Origin: Physcomitrium patens
Lineage: Eukaryota > Streptophyta > Bryopsida > Funariales > Funariaceae
DNA length: 64,000 nucleotides
NCBI RefSeq assembly: GCF_000002425.4
Contig: NC_037259.1
Coordinates: forward strand, 4,357,481-4,421,480
Reading direction: 5' to 3'
The notes beneath the pieces are model-generated. The model did no database searches. It was not told where the DNA came from and saw only the letters and a list, made by a program, of their open reading frames with translations. Shown piece by piece: positions 26,015-37,152 of the stretch (positions are counted from its first letter, which is position 1; each line of letters opens with the position of its first letter). A program made the translations under genes and the position numbers.

Positions 26015-27301
26015 CAGTTGCATTTTAAAATAAATATTAAAAATTCCTTAAAAAATATTAAATATAGAAACCTTAAAAGAACCCTAGTAAAATCCTGAAC
26101 CGATCCTAATCAAATCCTAAATCCTTACCAAATCTTAAACAAACCCTAAATCAACCATAATCAAACTATAATAAAATTCTAAATCAATCCTAATTAAACT
26201 ATAATGAAATCCTAAATCAATCCTAACCAAATCCTAAACTAACCTTGAACCAATCCTAACCAAATTCTAATAAAATTCCAAATCAATCCTAATTAAATCC
26301 TAATGTAACTTTAAATCAACCTTAATTAAATCCTAAATAAATCCTAAATCCTAACCAAATCTTAATGTAATCTTAAATCAATTCTAATCAAATTCTAATA
26401 AATCCTTAACCAATCCTAATCAAATCTTAATAAAATTCTAATTAAATCTAAGAAAATTCAAATAAATCCTAGTAAATTCCTATAGCTATTTTAAACCTCA
26501 ATAAATACTAATCAAACTATTGATCTCAACTCAAATTTCACTCACATTTCAATCCATAAGCAATTAATAAATACACAAAATTTGAAAAAAAATCAAATTC
26601 ACCATTCAAAAGAAAAGCTTCTAAACCTCTTGGATGTTGGCCACCTTCTTTTTCGAACGTAAATGTTTATATCTTAGCAGTAAATTTTCTTTGCTAAATT
26701 GTTCAAAAATATTTTAGTATCTAGATTTCTATGTTCAATTTGATCTCACAAAATTTTCTTTTAATTAATCTAGCAAATTTTTCAGAATAATAAAAACCTT
26801 CACTAATCCTAAATTTCAAATAATTGAGACCATACTTCACAAAAACTCTCATATCTTTCAATCTAACCATTTGATTGACGTCAAATATTTCAATCATATT
26901 GAAAACAAGCACAATAACAAAATCTCAAAATTTCACCTATACATGTGCTATGATACGTACATAATACTCAAAATTATAAGTCTCTTTTTATTTTTCAAAA
27001 TTAAACCTACTAAATATATTTTTCACTTTGAAAAGTCCTAAAAAACTCAATATATCTCCAAATCATATGAAACCAACTTTCAAAAAAATTCACTTTTTTT
27101 TTTTCTCAAATTCTATTTTTTGATCAACTAAAGAATCATAAAATCAATACAGGTGTATGGTTTTGTGCCCTAGGATCTGATTTTGATCAATGTTCACAAT
27201 AAGTCTTTTTTGGATATCAATTTTTAGTATTTTGGGATTATTTTTATTAAAACCTATTTTTAACTATTTTCTTAAGATACCTATATGATTTATTTTCTTA
27301 A

Positions 27302-27335
<34 letters not shown>

Positions 27336-27512
27336 CTTACAAAGTAAGCAAAAGCTTCTTTTACAAGAAGGCAATCTTAATATTTATTAATTTTTATTAC
27401 TTCTTTGTCTATTATCTATATTCCAAGATATTTTACTAAAATATTTTCATTTAAGCTCTTCTATAATATAATATTTTATTTTTTCTTTCACCTAATGGTT
27501 GTATTACAACAT
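26015..27512 (-). repeat. GGATTT-rich dispersed repeat, copy A (minus orientation)
   Basis: On the plus strand this is a string of AATCCTAA-type words. Its reverse complement matches copies B (44.58-46.15 kb) and C (47.09-48.86 kb) in order. It starts with TGTTGTAATACAACC near 27,512, and then has the shared GCACAAAACCAT segment near 27,150 and the GGATTT-rich body. The conserved far end seen in B and D is missing, so this copy is truncated next to the BIG flank. There is no coding capacity. The family is unrecognised: a long LTR or a non-autonomous inverted-repeat element are both possible. Confidence 0.6.
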
Positions 27513-30500
27513 AATACTAAGTATCTATTTTAAATATTGGTAACTTTTATATAAGAGAGATGAACTCTCCAATTTTCTACAATAAAGATTACAAGCTTTT
27601 ATGGTAAAAAAAAAGTAGAGTCACTAAGCACCAACGTTGTTTTACATTTCTTTAGATCCATGGTGACATAATAGTGTTTTGTTGAATTATCACTCAGTTA
27701 TTACTTAGTATCCACAACATGGTATCAAAGTAGACAATGTAATAGAAAGAGTCACAAATATGAGTAATTTTATGAATAAAAATGAGCACTATGGATCTAA
27801 TAATAGAATAGTTTAAATTACAAGTTGGACCAAAAAACTATTAATTATAAAAGAATATGATTCAAAGAATATAAAAAAAAGAGGGTTTATGAGATATAGT
27901 GGCCTTAATTGGAATAACATAATAGAAACAAAGTACAAGAAAAGCAGCCTCTAAAAACAAAGCCTCATCAAACACAACCACAATGGAACAAGAGTTGGAA
28001 GAAATGGACATACTTAAAAGAGCCAACAATGATACTATACTACAAACATCTCAAAAACAAGATCTTATCAGAAAGAAAAAAATGTAAGTTATAGGAAAAA
28101 AAATCCAAGCTATTATGAGTAAGTTATGAAGATTTAAAGTTAGCAAGTAAATAATTAAAAAATTAAGTAAAAATATTTTATTTCAAAGGTAACTTGCTTA
28201 TAAATCAAGGGTTGAACCTTACCAAGGCTCACATGTAGTGTATATGGATCTCTAAGAAAGGCCATGAGGCCTTAGCCTTATCTTCTTAACTACATTCAAG
28301 GTGCTACAATCCATATGAGACTTGTACACTTCTCTTTCTACAAAGATTACACTAGCTATTGGTCTTCCTATTTTCTATTAGTAGAACCAATATTTTTACA
28401 TTTTTTACATCATTATGGTCTTTAAAAAAATCCAATTAGCCAAGGAACCATGTGTGGCCTTCAAATCTTGCTCCATTTCTTCATAATGGCTTGCAACGTA
28501 GTAAAACTCATTTTTACCAAAATTATTCTAATAAATCTTAAATAAATTCTAAATAAGTTCTAAAAATTATTATAATATTTTTATAATACTAATATCAATT
28601 TAGTGTTATATTTTTTTATCTTAGTAATTTTTATAATAATAAAATCAATATAAATAAATTATAAATCCTATTTTTTATATCAATAATTAAAAAGATATAA
28701 GGTTCTTTTTCATGCTTTTTCTACCTACTAACTAATATTTATAGTTTTTTATAAGTAATATATATGGATAGAAGGCCAATGTAGATATTAATCTCAATAA
28801 CTAATTCTTAATACTCAACAATAAAAAAAATAAACCAACTTAGATAATTATATCTAAGAGTTACTAAGATTCTATTTCTACAACTAATATTTTAATTTTT
28901 TATTTGTCTAAGGATTTCTACACTATCTGTTATATCTTTTAATTTTAAGCATAATAATTTCTTTTTTTTTTTTTACTAAATATCCAAATGAGTTGTTCTG
29001 ATGCCTCATATATGGTGATTAAAAAGGGTGGAGGTACATCTTCAGATCCTTCCTAATTGATAAAGGAATCCATGTAGATTTTGACGTCAACATTTCGACA
29101 CCAATTTGAATCTATTCAATCAGTAATAGAATCAAAAGAAACTCTGTTGACTACAAGAATCAGCAAAGCAAAAGAATCAGTCATTTAAGAAATAAAACTT
29201 TAAAGCAAAAAAATTATCTTTATTCTAAAAGAAAAAATAAATGATTGGCCTATTTTTGAAATAATAATAACATATTACTATTTAAAATTTTTAATTTTCC
29301 TAGATCTAGCAAAATTTCACCAATTTTAATATGGACAAATCTTACTATAATAAAAGCAAGTAAATTTATCCAACATCTAAACTAAGTATACAATTATTTT
29401 ATGGAATTAATTTAGATTCTAAATATAGAATCAATATCATATCATAAAGTTTCAAGACATTAAAGGTGGATACAAGTGATGGTGGAAGAAATGAATTTCA
29501 TATACAAAAATGAAATATGGCATCTTACAAGTCTTCCATTATGTAAAGTACTATTTTCACAAAAGAGATTTACAAAGTAAAATTGAATAAAGATAGTTTA
29601 CTTCAAAAATACAAAGATAGATTAGCAGTCAAGAGATTTGAACAAAAGCAAGGAATTGACTATGAAGAAAAATTTGCATTAATAATAAAATGGCCAAAAA
29701 TTAGAGCTATGATATCAATTGCCACTTAAAAAAATTAGAAATTATCTCATGTAGACGTCATAATAACATTTCTTCATAGAAAATGAAAAGAAGTAGTTTA
29801 TATAATCCAAACCAAGGGCTTTGAAGCACCAAAAAAGGAACAAATAATTTGTAGATTACAAAAGCCATTATATGGGTTAAGATAGGCACCTTGAGCATGG
29901 TATGAAAAAATAGAATCTTATCTAAAAGAAATAGCCTTTCAATAAGATATTAGATATTATGATTTATATTCTCAAATATCACATGGAAAAGTCATTCTTC
30001 TTACTTCATATGTAGATGTCTTTCTTATAATTGGAAAATATATAAAAAATTTGATCAAATTTAATAAAAAATTTAATGAAAATTTTGAAATGTTAAAATT
30101 ATTAAAAAGAGAATTTATTCTATATTTAAAAGAAAAATGGATACAAATAAAAGAAGAAATTTTTATGATAAAAATCACTAATTATTACAAATTTGAAATA
30201 ATGAGAACTTTGAATTTGGAAATAGCATCAAATTCACACTATTGAAATTAGAACTTAAAAAATAATCCTCTAAAATTATTTGGACGTGAGAGATAGAAAC
30301 TCTATAACCACAAAAGCAAAAGAAAGTGTTAGCAAGACATCTTAGTATTTAGACTTTTCATCCATTGCATCAAGTATGTACTTATAAATTAGGTATCTAT
30401 TTATAATGTTAATAACTTTTGTATAAGAGAGATAAACTTTTTAATTCTCTATACTAAAGATTAAAAGTTCTTATTATACAAAAATAGAGTTATTGACCAC

Positions 30501-30580
30501 TAATATTATTTTATGTTTTTTTAGATCCATTGTATCATTATAATATTCTATTGTATTATTATTCAATTATTACTTGATAT
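27500..30580 (+). mobile_element. Ty1/copia LTR retrotransposon, old and broken
   Basis: Two related sequences, about 27,515-27,720 and 30,380-30,580, are remnants of its LTRs (shared TATAAGAGAGATRAACT block). Right after the first lies TGGTATCAAAG, a primer-binding site of the initiator-tRNA-Met type. Between them are gag-like sequence, integrase-like sequence (about 28.2-28.5 kb) and a clear copia reverse transcriptase (about 29.55-30.2 kb: KRFEQKQGIDYEEKFA, QKPLYGLR, LTSYVDVFLI). The LTRs differ at roughly a quarter of positions by eye, so the insertion is old. It is shorter than a full element and carries many breaks. Confidence 0.75.
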
Positions 30581-30982
30581 GAATAAGAAGCTACTGAATC
30601 ATTTGTGCAATATACAATATTGGTTGTAGATTTTTTAGATTTTTCTTTCGTGTAGCAAACAAAGACATCTATAATACATATAGCTCAAAAAAGAGCAATA
30701 TAAAGCTTACCATGGATGAATATAAGATCATGAAGGTGCATACTTATTATGCCTATAGTTTGTCCTTGTCCTTTATTGATTACCATTACAAAGGCCAAAT
30801 AAATCAAGAAATGATGTTATATAAGTATGAAAGGATATCTATTCTCTTGTTATGTAATTGTAATTTGTAAAATATTTATTCTTCTACCACCATGAGCCTT
30901 GTCAAAGATTTAAGCAACATTTAGACTATATCTAAGCTAGACAATGATCATATATGTACCATTACATAAGCTTATTGATACA
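30581..30982. other. AT-rich spacer before the outer gypsy element
   Basis: No gene or recognisable domain. Some of it may belong to the copia element's flank. Confidence 0.5.
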
Positions 30983-31548
30983 TGTCATGGACATATGCAT
31001 GTAAGCCAATAATTACCTCTATAAATAGGTAGAAGTAAGTAGAAGTAGATAAAAGTAAGTTAATTCTATGATATCTTCTATGGAAGCTTCCTAAAAGCTT
31101 CATAGATGTTTCTTTGACTTTAGAGGTGTCTTTAATTGATTTTTTAGGTTAGAAACATAGTCAACAAGTTGGCCATGTACCACACATATTGTTAGCTTGA
31201 AGACCAAGCTAACTATGTAGCCCAGATATAGAAAAACTTATCTTGTAAGTCAAGGCATGTGTCTTACGAAGTCAACACATATTAGAGGTCCTATAGAACA
31301 TCACCACGTAGCTCTTAGTTAGATAGTATATATAGAGAAAAGAGTGAAGCCCTCTTCACTCTTGTCAATTCTTTTCTTAATTCTAGTCTAGTTTCAAGAG
31401 TCTCAAGTTTTCTTGTCTTTTGGCAATAAGCCTTTTTAGTTTTTTTTAATATACATACATCTTTATTTCTATTTTGTCACTCTTTCTTTGACACGGATTT
31501 CATTGGTTTATGCATCATCTTTTAGTTCATGAAGTTAACATATTGACA
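30983..31548 (+). repeat. 5' LTR of the outer gypsy element
   Basis: It begins TGTCATGGAC and ends TTGACA. The flanks ATACA and ATATA outside the two LTRs are a possible decayed 5-bp target duplication. A TATA box (TATATATAG, about 31,327-31,335) splits it into U3 and R/U5. U3 contains single GAAGCTTC heat-shock-like pairs but no arrays. Confidence 0.85.
31326..31363 (+). promoter_or_regulatory. TATA box plus start-site hairpin in the outer LTR
   Basis: TATATATAG is followed five bases later by a perfect 10-bp hairpin (arms 31340-31349 and 31354-31363, loop CCCT, core TGAAG/CTTCA). The inner element has the same layout with a different stem, so the hairpin probably lies at or near the transcript's 5' end. 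Confidence 0.55.
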
Positions 31549-31589
31549 AGAGTATATTTACAGTATCAGAGCTTTGTCTTGTCTTGATT

Positions 31590-31658
31590 AAGAGTAGATT
31601 ATTCCTTTCTCATGATAAGACATAAGCATATTAGAAGTTACGGATTACCCTCTTCTAA
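31590..31658 (+). promoter_or_regulatory. Leader stem-loop of the outer gypsy RNA
   Basis: A perfect 7-bp stem (31631-31637 with 31652-31658) closes a 14-base loop, TTACGGATTACCCT. The loop is nearly identical to the loops of the inner element's leader, although the stem is different. A weaker hairpin with GATTATTC in its loop lies upstream at about 31,591-31,610, at the position of the inner element's short hairpin. A packaging, translation or protein-binding role is inferred. Confidence 0.55.
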
Positions 31659-34600
31659 ACTGATATTATTCTTAGTATTTTTTTTGTCTTTAAGTCCTTT
31701 CTTCTACTTATCTTGAATGCTATTAGATATTTTTTGAGTATTATTATGGCAGAGCTCGTTGAAATGAAGAGTGCAATGGCACAAATGTAAGAGCAATTGA
31801 GAGAGTTGATGCTTGTGATGTATCAACTTAGCTTACCACTACAAGGATCAACAAGAATGGCAAGAAGTGAAGATATAGAGATGATTAGAGTTGTTTCAAC
31901 ATCTACACCAAATCATATCCTTACACCTACGGTGGAACATCCTTCAAGTATTAGAGAACCAAGAGTTACCCTATCTGAGAAGTTTGATGGTACAAGATCC
32001 AAATTTTGAGGATTTATCAATCAAGTACAACTTATAATTAAACTTCAACCTCAAAGCTATTCAACTCTGGGATCATAAGTTAGATTCATTAGTACACTTC
32101 TTTTAGATTTAGCACTATCATGGTTTTCATCTTTTCTTGAATGACGAGATCCAATATTGGATAATCTGGAGGGATTTTTGGTAGAATTCTAGTCCATGTA
32201 TGGAGAACATGATACAACTCGTGTTGCAAACAACAAGATCTATATTTTATGACAAGACAATTGATCTATAATGTTATTTGCTTCACAATTTCACCAGCTT
32301 GCAAGTGATATCTAATAGGATGACACTGTACTTATTAGCCAATTTTTCTATAAATTACAATATGAAGCAAAGAAATTAATGCTCAACTCACATGATCTTC
32401 AAACATTGGATCAAGCAATTGACTTTGTTGTGAAATATGACAATTAACTTTTTGAATTTTGATCTGAAAGTCATACAAATAGGCCTCAACATTACTACAA
32501 TTTGATGGAAATACCAATATCTCCTCAACACATACATTCAAAAGCAAAGGATATGCAAATTGATGCAGTATGTTTTAAATGTCTTACCGATCAAAAAAAA
32601 ACTCATTGCCATCAAGAAGGATTGTGCTTATATTATGGAGAACCTAAATTCACTACTCAATATTGTCCAAAGAAATAATGAAATTACAAAATGAGGAGCA
32701 TATTTGGTAAAGAAGACAATGTATTAGAAAACAAATTTATCAAGTTATAATAGAGACTGTGCGATTGGAATCTTATACAATTTCTAATGAAGGTCATATC
32801 TTCTCCTCAAAACCCTCCTCTTGTTTTATAATAGATGTACATTTAGTACCTAATAATTATAAAGCCTCCACCTTAATAGATTCAGGAGCCTCAGCTTGTT
32901 TCTTAAACGTAGAATTTGTTAAAAATCATAAAATATCGTTAGTACAAAAAAATCAAACCTATTCATGTAGAAGTCATAGATGGTCGTTTGTTATCATCTG
33001 AAGATGTTATTCATAAAACACTCCCTATAGATATAGCAATAAATGGTCATAGTAGTTGTAAAATCTTTAATATAATTAGATCTCTCTCTAATCTAGTCAT
33101 TTTAGATTTATTATGGTTAGAAAAGTATAATCCTTACATAGATTGGATTTCTTGTATCCTTGACTTTTCTAAAAGCATAATTAAGAGTGAAATTAATCCA
33201 ATAGAAAGCTATAAGTCTAGTACAATTAAATCTATGTTTGTAGGTACAAAAACTTTCTTGTATGCTACAAAAGAAGGATCACCTTGTGTTATTTATGCTA
33301 TATATGTTTCTAATGATGTGAAGACTTCAAGTGGCATTTCTAGCCAATATCAAGAATTTTAAGATGTATTTGAAAAGAAGAATGGAGTTACTCTTTCAGA
33401 ACATCCTCCCTATGATTACTTAATTGATCTTCAAGAAGGAGCACAATCGCCATTTGGACCAACTTATAGTTTATCACAAAATAAATTGACTAAATTCAAG
33501 GAACATATTGAAGAAAATCTGGCCAAAAATTTCATATGCCATTCCAAATCACCAACATGAGCTTCAATCTTATTTGTGAAGAAGATAGATGGGTCATTGC
33601 GGATGTATATTGATTATAGATGAATCAATAAGATTACCATCAAGAATAGGTACCCTCTACTTTTGATATCCAAAATTCTTGATTAATTGAATCAAGCTAA
33701 GATCTACTTAAAAATAGATTTACAAAGAGCATATAATTTAGTACGTATTAAAAAAAGAGATGAATGGAAGACTGCATTTCGAACTAGGTATGGGCATTTT
33801 GAATACAATGTCATGCCTTTTGGACTTACAAATACACTGGTAGATTTTCAACATCTAATAAATGATGTTTTTTGAGAGTTTTAAGATGGTTTTATTGACT
33901 GTTATTTAGATAACATCTTGATCTATTCTAAGAACACAAATGAATATGAACTTCATATTCATCATGTGTTACAAAAATTAAGAGATGCAGGACTCTATGT
34001 CAAGATATAAAAGTGTATATTCCACACTATTTAAGTCAACTTCTTAGGATACATCATTTCAAATGATGGACTTATAATGGATTCTAAAAAAGTTCAAACA
34101 ATTATGGATTGAAAGATTCTAAATACGATAAGAGATGTCCAATGCTTTTTGAGTTTTGTCAACTATTATCGGATCTTCATCAAAGAATTTTCTCAAATTG
34201 TAGCTCTACTTACTTATTTGACTTGCAAAGACAAACTTGAGTGGAGTAAAGAAGTTGAAGCATCTTTTGAAATTTTGAAGTCAGCCTTTATTTTTGCACC
34301 AATCTTATATCGCGTCAATTTTTCTAATGCATTTTTTATGGAAATAGATGCATCAGACTTTATTTTGTGTGTTGTATTATCACAAATGGAAGTAGATGAT
34401 AAACCTCAGCTATTAGCTTTTCATTCCAAAAAAATTTCAGCAACCGAGATTAATTATGAAATCCACAACAAAGAGCTTCTTGCAATCGTGGATTCATTTC
34501 AAGAATGGTATTATCATCTAGAAGGCACTTTTAATCAAGTCACCATATATATGGATCACAAGAATCTTGAGTACTTCATGTCAGTATGTATTTTAAATCA

Positions 34601-36676
34601 TCGCCAAGCTCGTTGGAGCATGTCCTTATCAAGATTTGATTTCAAGATTACATATCAACTTGAACAAAAACAAGGTTTGTCAGACGCTCTTTCTAGACAT
34701 TCTTATCTTAGACCAAAAGAAAGAGATGCATCTTTTGATCAGCAAAGAATAATTTTCTTGAAGCTAGAGTATTTTCATCTTCGAGTAATGAAATCAACAT
34801 TGATTGTTGATTCGACTCTTGTGAAATAAATCCAATCAAGTATGTCTTTTGATCCTCTTCATTACAATATCAAGACTCCTTTTTCTAAGTCCCAAGATAC
34901 TTCTCAGTTTTAATTCCAAAACAACCTATTCTATTTCGAAGGTTGATTATATATTCCAAAAGGAGAAGCACGATTACGTACTCTTCAAGCACATCACGAC
35001 TTTCTAGCAAAAGGACATTTTAGATACAACAAGACTTTGGAGCTTATATCTAGAGATTTTTGGTGGCCACAAATATGGAAGGGTGTGAAAGGCTTTGTTC
35101 AGTCATCAAATGTTTGTTCAAGATCAAAAACTCCTTGTCATCGACCTTATAGACTTCTTCAACCATTATCTATTCCAGAACAACCATCGTCTTTTGTTTC
35201 TATGGATTTCATCACGGATCTTCTAATCTCAAGTTCTTATGAGTCTATATTCATGACAATAGATCATTTTATTAAGATGGCAAATTTTGTACTTTGTACA
35301 AAATCTATCACAGGTGAAGAAACAACTAAATTCTTTCTTGACAACATCTATTGCAATCATAGATTATCCAAAGATATAATATTAGATAGGAGAACTCAAT
35401 TTGTATCAAGATTTTGGCACACTCTTTTCAAGATTCTAAAAGTAGATATAAAACTATCTTTCGCATTCCGTCCTCAAATTGATGGACAAACGGAGTGTGT
35501 TAATGAAGTTTTGGAGCAGTATTTAAGATGTACCATCAACTACCAACAAGATAATTGGACAACTCTTTTGCCATTGGCAGAGTTTGCTTATAATAATACG
35601 GTACATTCTTCTATAAAATAAACACCTTTTTTTGTCAATTATGGTTATCATCCATGACTTGATACTTTTGACTTTTCAAAAGCTGATAATCCTGCGGCGA
35701 AAGATTTAGCAAACCATTTGTTAGAGGTACATGCAACAATAAAGGCGCAATTAAAAGAAGCTCAAGAACAACAAAAGATCAATGCAGATGTCTATCGAAA
35801 GGAACAACCACCATTCTACATGGGTGATAAGATATGGTTACTTTGTCGCAATATCAAGACTACTCGTCCTTGTGATAAGTTGGACTATCGTAGACTTGGA
35901 TCATTTTCTATTTCTGTATAAATCAATTCATTTGCATATTATTTACATCTATTGGAGTCAATAAAAATCTATCTAATATTCCACGTGTCTCTTCTTAAAC
36001 CATACAAGATAGTGGACATACCAAGAAGAAGACAAGTTCCACTTCCTCTTATAAAAGTGAAAAATAATAAAGAATTCGAAGTGGAAGAAGTCTTAGATTC
36101 AAGGCGGCCCTAAAATAAATTGGAATATTTTTTCCATTGGCATGGATATGATATTAGTAAATATATATAGAAGCCATTAAAGAATCTTGCAAATGTAGCA
36201 AATGTGATAGAGGCTTTTCATCAATGACATTTATCAAAATTAAGATGAAAATATTTTTTATGAAAGAAACAAGATCTAAGCAAGATAACATTCTACTTTC
36301 AATCCTTGTTTGTAGCTTCTTTGTAGTTGTGATACTAAAGAGATGGAGAAGCAACAACCAACGGATTTGTGTGATGAGCCTTTGTTTGCTGACATGCTGG
36401 ATAATACATTACAATTATCACAACCTTTAAGACAATGCAATTGAGATGAAGATCCTCAAGAACGATATGGTTTTCTTCAAATAGATGGCAAGATACAACG
36501 CGTTTGATATCATGACATTGGAAGAGACTCCCAATGTTTGGTAATTTTATTAGAGATAGAAACAACTCTTGACGGTATTTCAAATGTTTTATTTGAAGGA
36601 AGTTATGAAGGCCTCAACAAGAATTAGATAAGAAGGTGGTCTTCCTCCCTTAGTATAATACACTATCAATGATTGA

Positions 36677-36681
36677 GAGGC
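36677..36681. repeat. Target-site duplication (left) of the inner gypsy insertion
   Basis: GAGGC lies directly before the left LTR and is repeated exactly at 42921-42925 after the right LTR. This is the expected 5-bp duplication of a gypsy integrase and fixes both ends of the element. Confidence 0.9.
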
Positions 36682-36809
36682 TGTCACGGACACAAAATAC
36701 AAACTTGAAATCTAACAAGAAGTTCAAGAAGAAGTGGCAAAACTAGATTAAACAGATGAGTACAAGAACAACACCAGAAAGGTGAGCTAGAACTCCAAGA
36801 GATGTGTTG

Positions 36810-36849
36810 TCGAGACTGAAGAACTCTTCAGCCTCGATCCCTATATATA
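36810..36849 (-). promoter_or_regulatory. TATA box plus start-site hairpin in the inner LTR (left copy)
   Basis: In sense, TATATATAG (36849-36841) is followed within five bases by a 12-bp hairpin (arms 36837-36826 and 36821-36810; one pair can form as G-U). Its core TGAAG/CTTCA is shared with the hairpin of the outer LTR. The copy in the right LTR is at 42604-42643. Confidence 0.55.
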
Positions 36850-36870
36850 CTCCTACTTAGGAAGCTTCTC

Positions 36871-37152
36871 AAGCTACTTCTATTAACTAGGAAGCTTCTA
36901 GAAGGTTCCAGAGGCTTCCTTTCTAGAAGGTTCTAGAAACTTCTCGAGCTACTTCTATTAACTGGGAAGCTTCTAGAAAGTTCCAGGGGATTCCTTTCTA
37001 GAAGCTTCTAGAAACTTCTTTTCTAGAAGGTTTCAGAGACTTCCTTTCTAGAAGCTTCTAGAAACTTCTCTCTAAAAGGTTCCAGAGGCTTCTCTTCTAG
37101 AAGGTTCCAGAGGCTTATTTTCTAGAAGGTTCTAGAAACTTCTCTCTAGAAA
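36871..37152 (-). promoter_or_regulatory. Heat-shock element arrays in the inner gypsy LTR (U3)
   Basis: There are repeated runs of perfect inverted nGAAn pentamers, for example GAAgcTTCtaGAAggTTC from 36891 and TTCtaGAAggTTCtaGAA from 36922. At least six clusters have three or more consecutive perfect units, where three suffice for a canonical heat-shock-factor site. In sense orientation they fill U3 and end about 20-30 bp upstream of the TATA box at 36842-36849. The other LTR has the same arrays (42665-42899). Heat-shock-factor control is inferred from the motifs; ATCOPIA78/ONSEN of Arabidopsis is the known precedent. Confidence 0.7.

Noticed and set aside
26081-26500. Telomere-like or interstitial telomeric repeat (AATCCTAA words)
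   Set aside because: The plant telomere unit is TTTAGGG. Here the word is a drifting TTAGGATTT inside a dispersed repeat with other conserved blocks.
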